Part shown: positions 14,637 to 15,109 of the stretch, in pieces
How positions within the stretch are numbered: the stretch's first letter is position 1
Layout: each line of letters starts with the position of its first letter
Assembly (NCBI RefSeq): GCF_938039775.1
Contig: NZ_CALHTQ010000016.1
Location: 1 to 15,109, forward strand
Origin: an uncultured Mogibacterium sp.
GTDB taxonomy: Bacteria; Bacillota_A; Clostridia; Peptostreptococcales; Anaerovoracaceae
Direction of reading: 5' to 3'
Length of the DNA: 15,109 nucleotides
The notes under the pieces: generated by a model
The model's input: the letters and a program-made list of their open reading frames with translations, nothing else
Database searches by the model: none
Told to the model about the DNA's origin: nothing
Made by a program: the position numbers and the translations under genes

Positions 14637-15109
14637 ATGATTAAAAATAGACCTACAATGCTGATGATTCTCGATGGTTACGGAATCCGTCAGGAGTCAC
14701 ACGGCAATGCAATTGCTGCTGCTAATAAACCTCATCTCGATGCAATTTTTGCAAAATACCCGTTCATCACACTGGAAGCGAGTGGCGAGTTCGTCGGGCT
14801 TCCAGACGGACAGATTGGAAACTCTGAGGTTGGGCACACCAATATAGGTGCTGGAAACGTTGTACTGCAGGACCTTCCTCGCATCAATAAGTCGATTAGC
14901 ACAGGCGAATTCTACAACAACAAGGTGCTACTGGAAGCTATGGAAAATGCAGCTTCAGGCCACACTCTTCATATAATGGGGCTCTGTTCAGATGGCGGTG
15001 TTCACAGCAAACTCGAGCACCTCTACGCAGTTTTGGAGCTGGCAAAGCGTTCAAATATCAAGGATGTAGTAGTTCACTGCTTCCTTGATGGCCGCGACGT
15101 ACCGCCTCG
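14637..15109 (+). CDS. gpmI: 2,3-bisphosphoglycerate-independent phosphoglycerate mutase, N-terminal part, cut
   Basis: The 157 complete codons visible begin [16 protein letters not shown]. This enzyme interconverts 3- and 2-phosphoglycerate in glycolysis using two metal ions and a phosphoserine intermediate. D13 in ILDGYG is a metal ligand. S63 in [16 protein letters not shown] is the catalytic serine. [14 protein letters not shown] (substrate-binding His at 123) and FLDGRDVPP (149-157) are family blocks. No defect is seen, and the remaining roughly two thirds lie beyond the right edge. TAGGAGG lies seven bases before the ATG. It is the only plus-strand gene in the window and diverges from addA across a 180-base gap. 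In many Firmicutes gpmI sits in a tpiA-gpmI-eno cluster. Here it is preceded by an opposite-strand gene, so any such cluster would continue to the right. Confidence 0.97.
   Translation, partial: MIKNRPTMLMILDGYGIRQESHGNAIAAANKPHLDAIFAKYPFITLEASGEFVGLPDGQIGNSEVGHTNIGAGNVVLQDLPRINKSISTGEFYNNKVLLEAMENAASGHTLHIMGLCSDGGVHSKLEHLYAVLELAKRSNIKDVVVHCFLDGRDVPP

Overview
The window reads as a chromosomal stretch of a low-to-moderate GC Gram-positive anaerobe, most likely a member of the Clostridia. The signs are strong AGGAGG-type ribosome binding sites, an AddA-type helicase-nuclease, cofactor-independent phosphoglycerate mutase, a NimA-like flavoprotein and sortase-anchored surface proteins. The exact genus cannot be read from the sequence; an oral or gut Eubacteriales Family XIII-type organism is only a guess. 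Coding density is high. Everything except the last gene lies on the minus strand, and the longest gene-free gaps are about 230 bases.

Layout from right to left, following minus-strand transcription: gpmI (14637 to the right edge, plus strand, cut) diverges from addA (10791-14456). addA is followed by a NimA/PNPOx-like gene (10270-10746), closed by a long hairpin terminator. Next is a secreted, wall-anchored protein with beta-helix, Ig-like and SHIRT-like parts (8609-10069), with its own terminator. A tightly coupled pair follows: an ankyrin-repeat protein with a SUKH-like tail (7305-8381) and a SMI1/KNR4 (SUKH) protein (6712-7302). These look like immunity genes without a visible toxin. A second wall-anchored protein, with a pectate-lyase-like adhesive beta-helix, comes next (4845-6560) with its terminator. 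The left end is a five-gene operon: permease, ATPase, permease, response regulator, histidine kinase (4618 to the left edge, the kinase cut). Its order and sizes match the pneumococcal vex1-vex2-vex3-vncR-vncS locus, but there is no room for a pep27-like gene between the last permease and the regulator.

Most notable points. (1) The two surface proteins share an extended, non-canonical sorting signal, KVH-x-x-GPKTGD, with Gly in place of the Leu of LPXTG. (2) A perfect 11-bp tandem direct repeat sits just upstream of the vex/vnc-like operon, with the spacing expected of an OmpR-family operator. (3) The ankyrin/SUKH immunity-like pair lies between two surface-protein genes. (4) addA stands alone without addB on either side. 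No mobile element, CRISPR array, tRNA or rRNA was seen.
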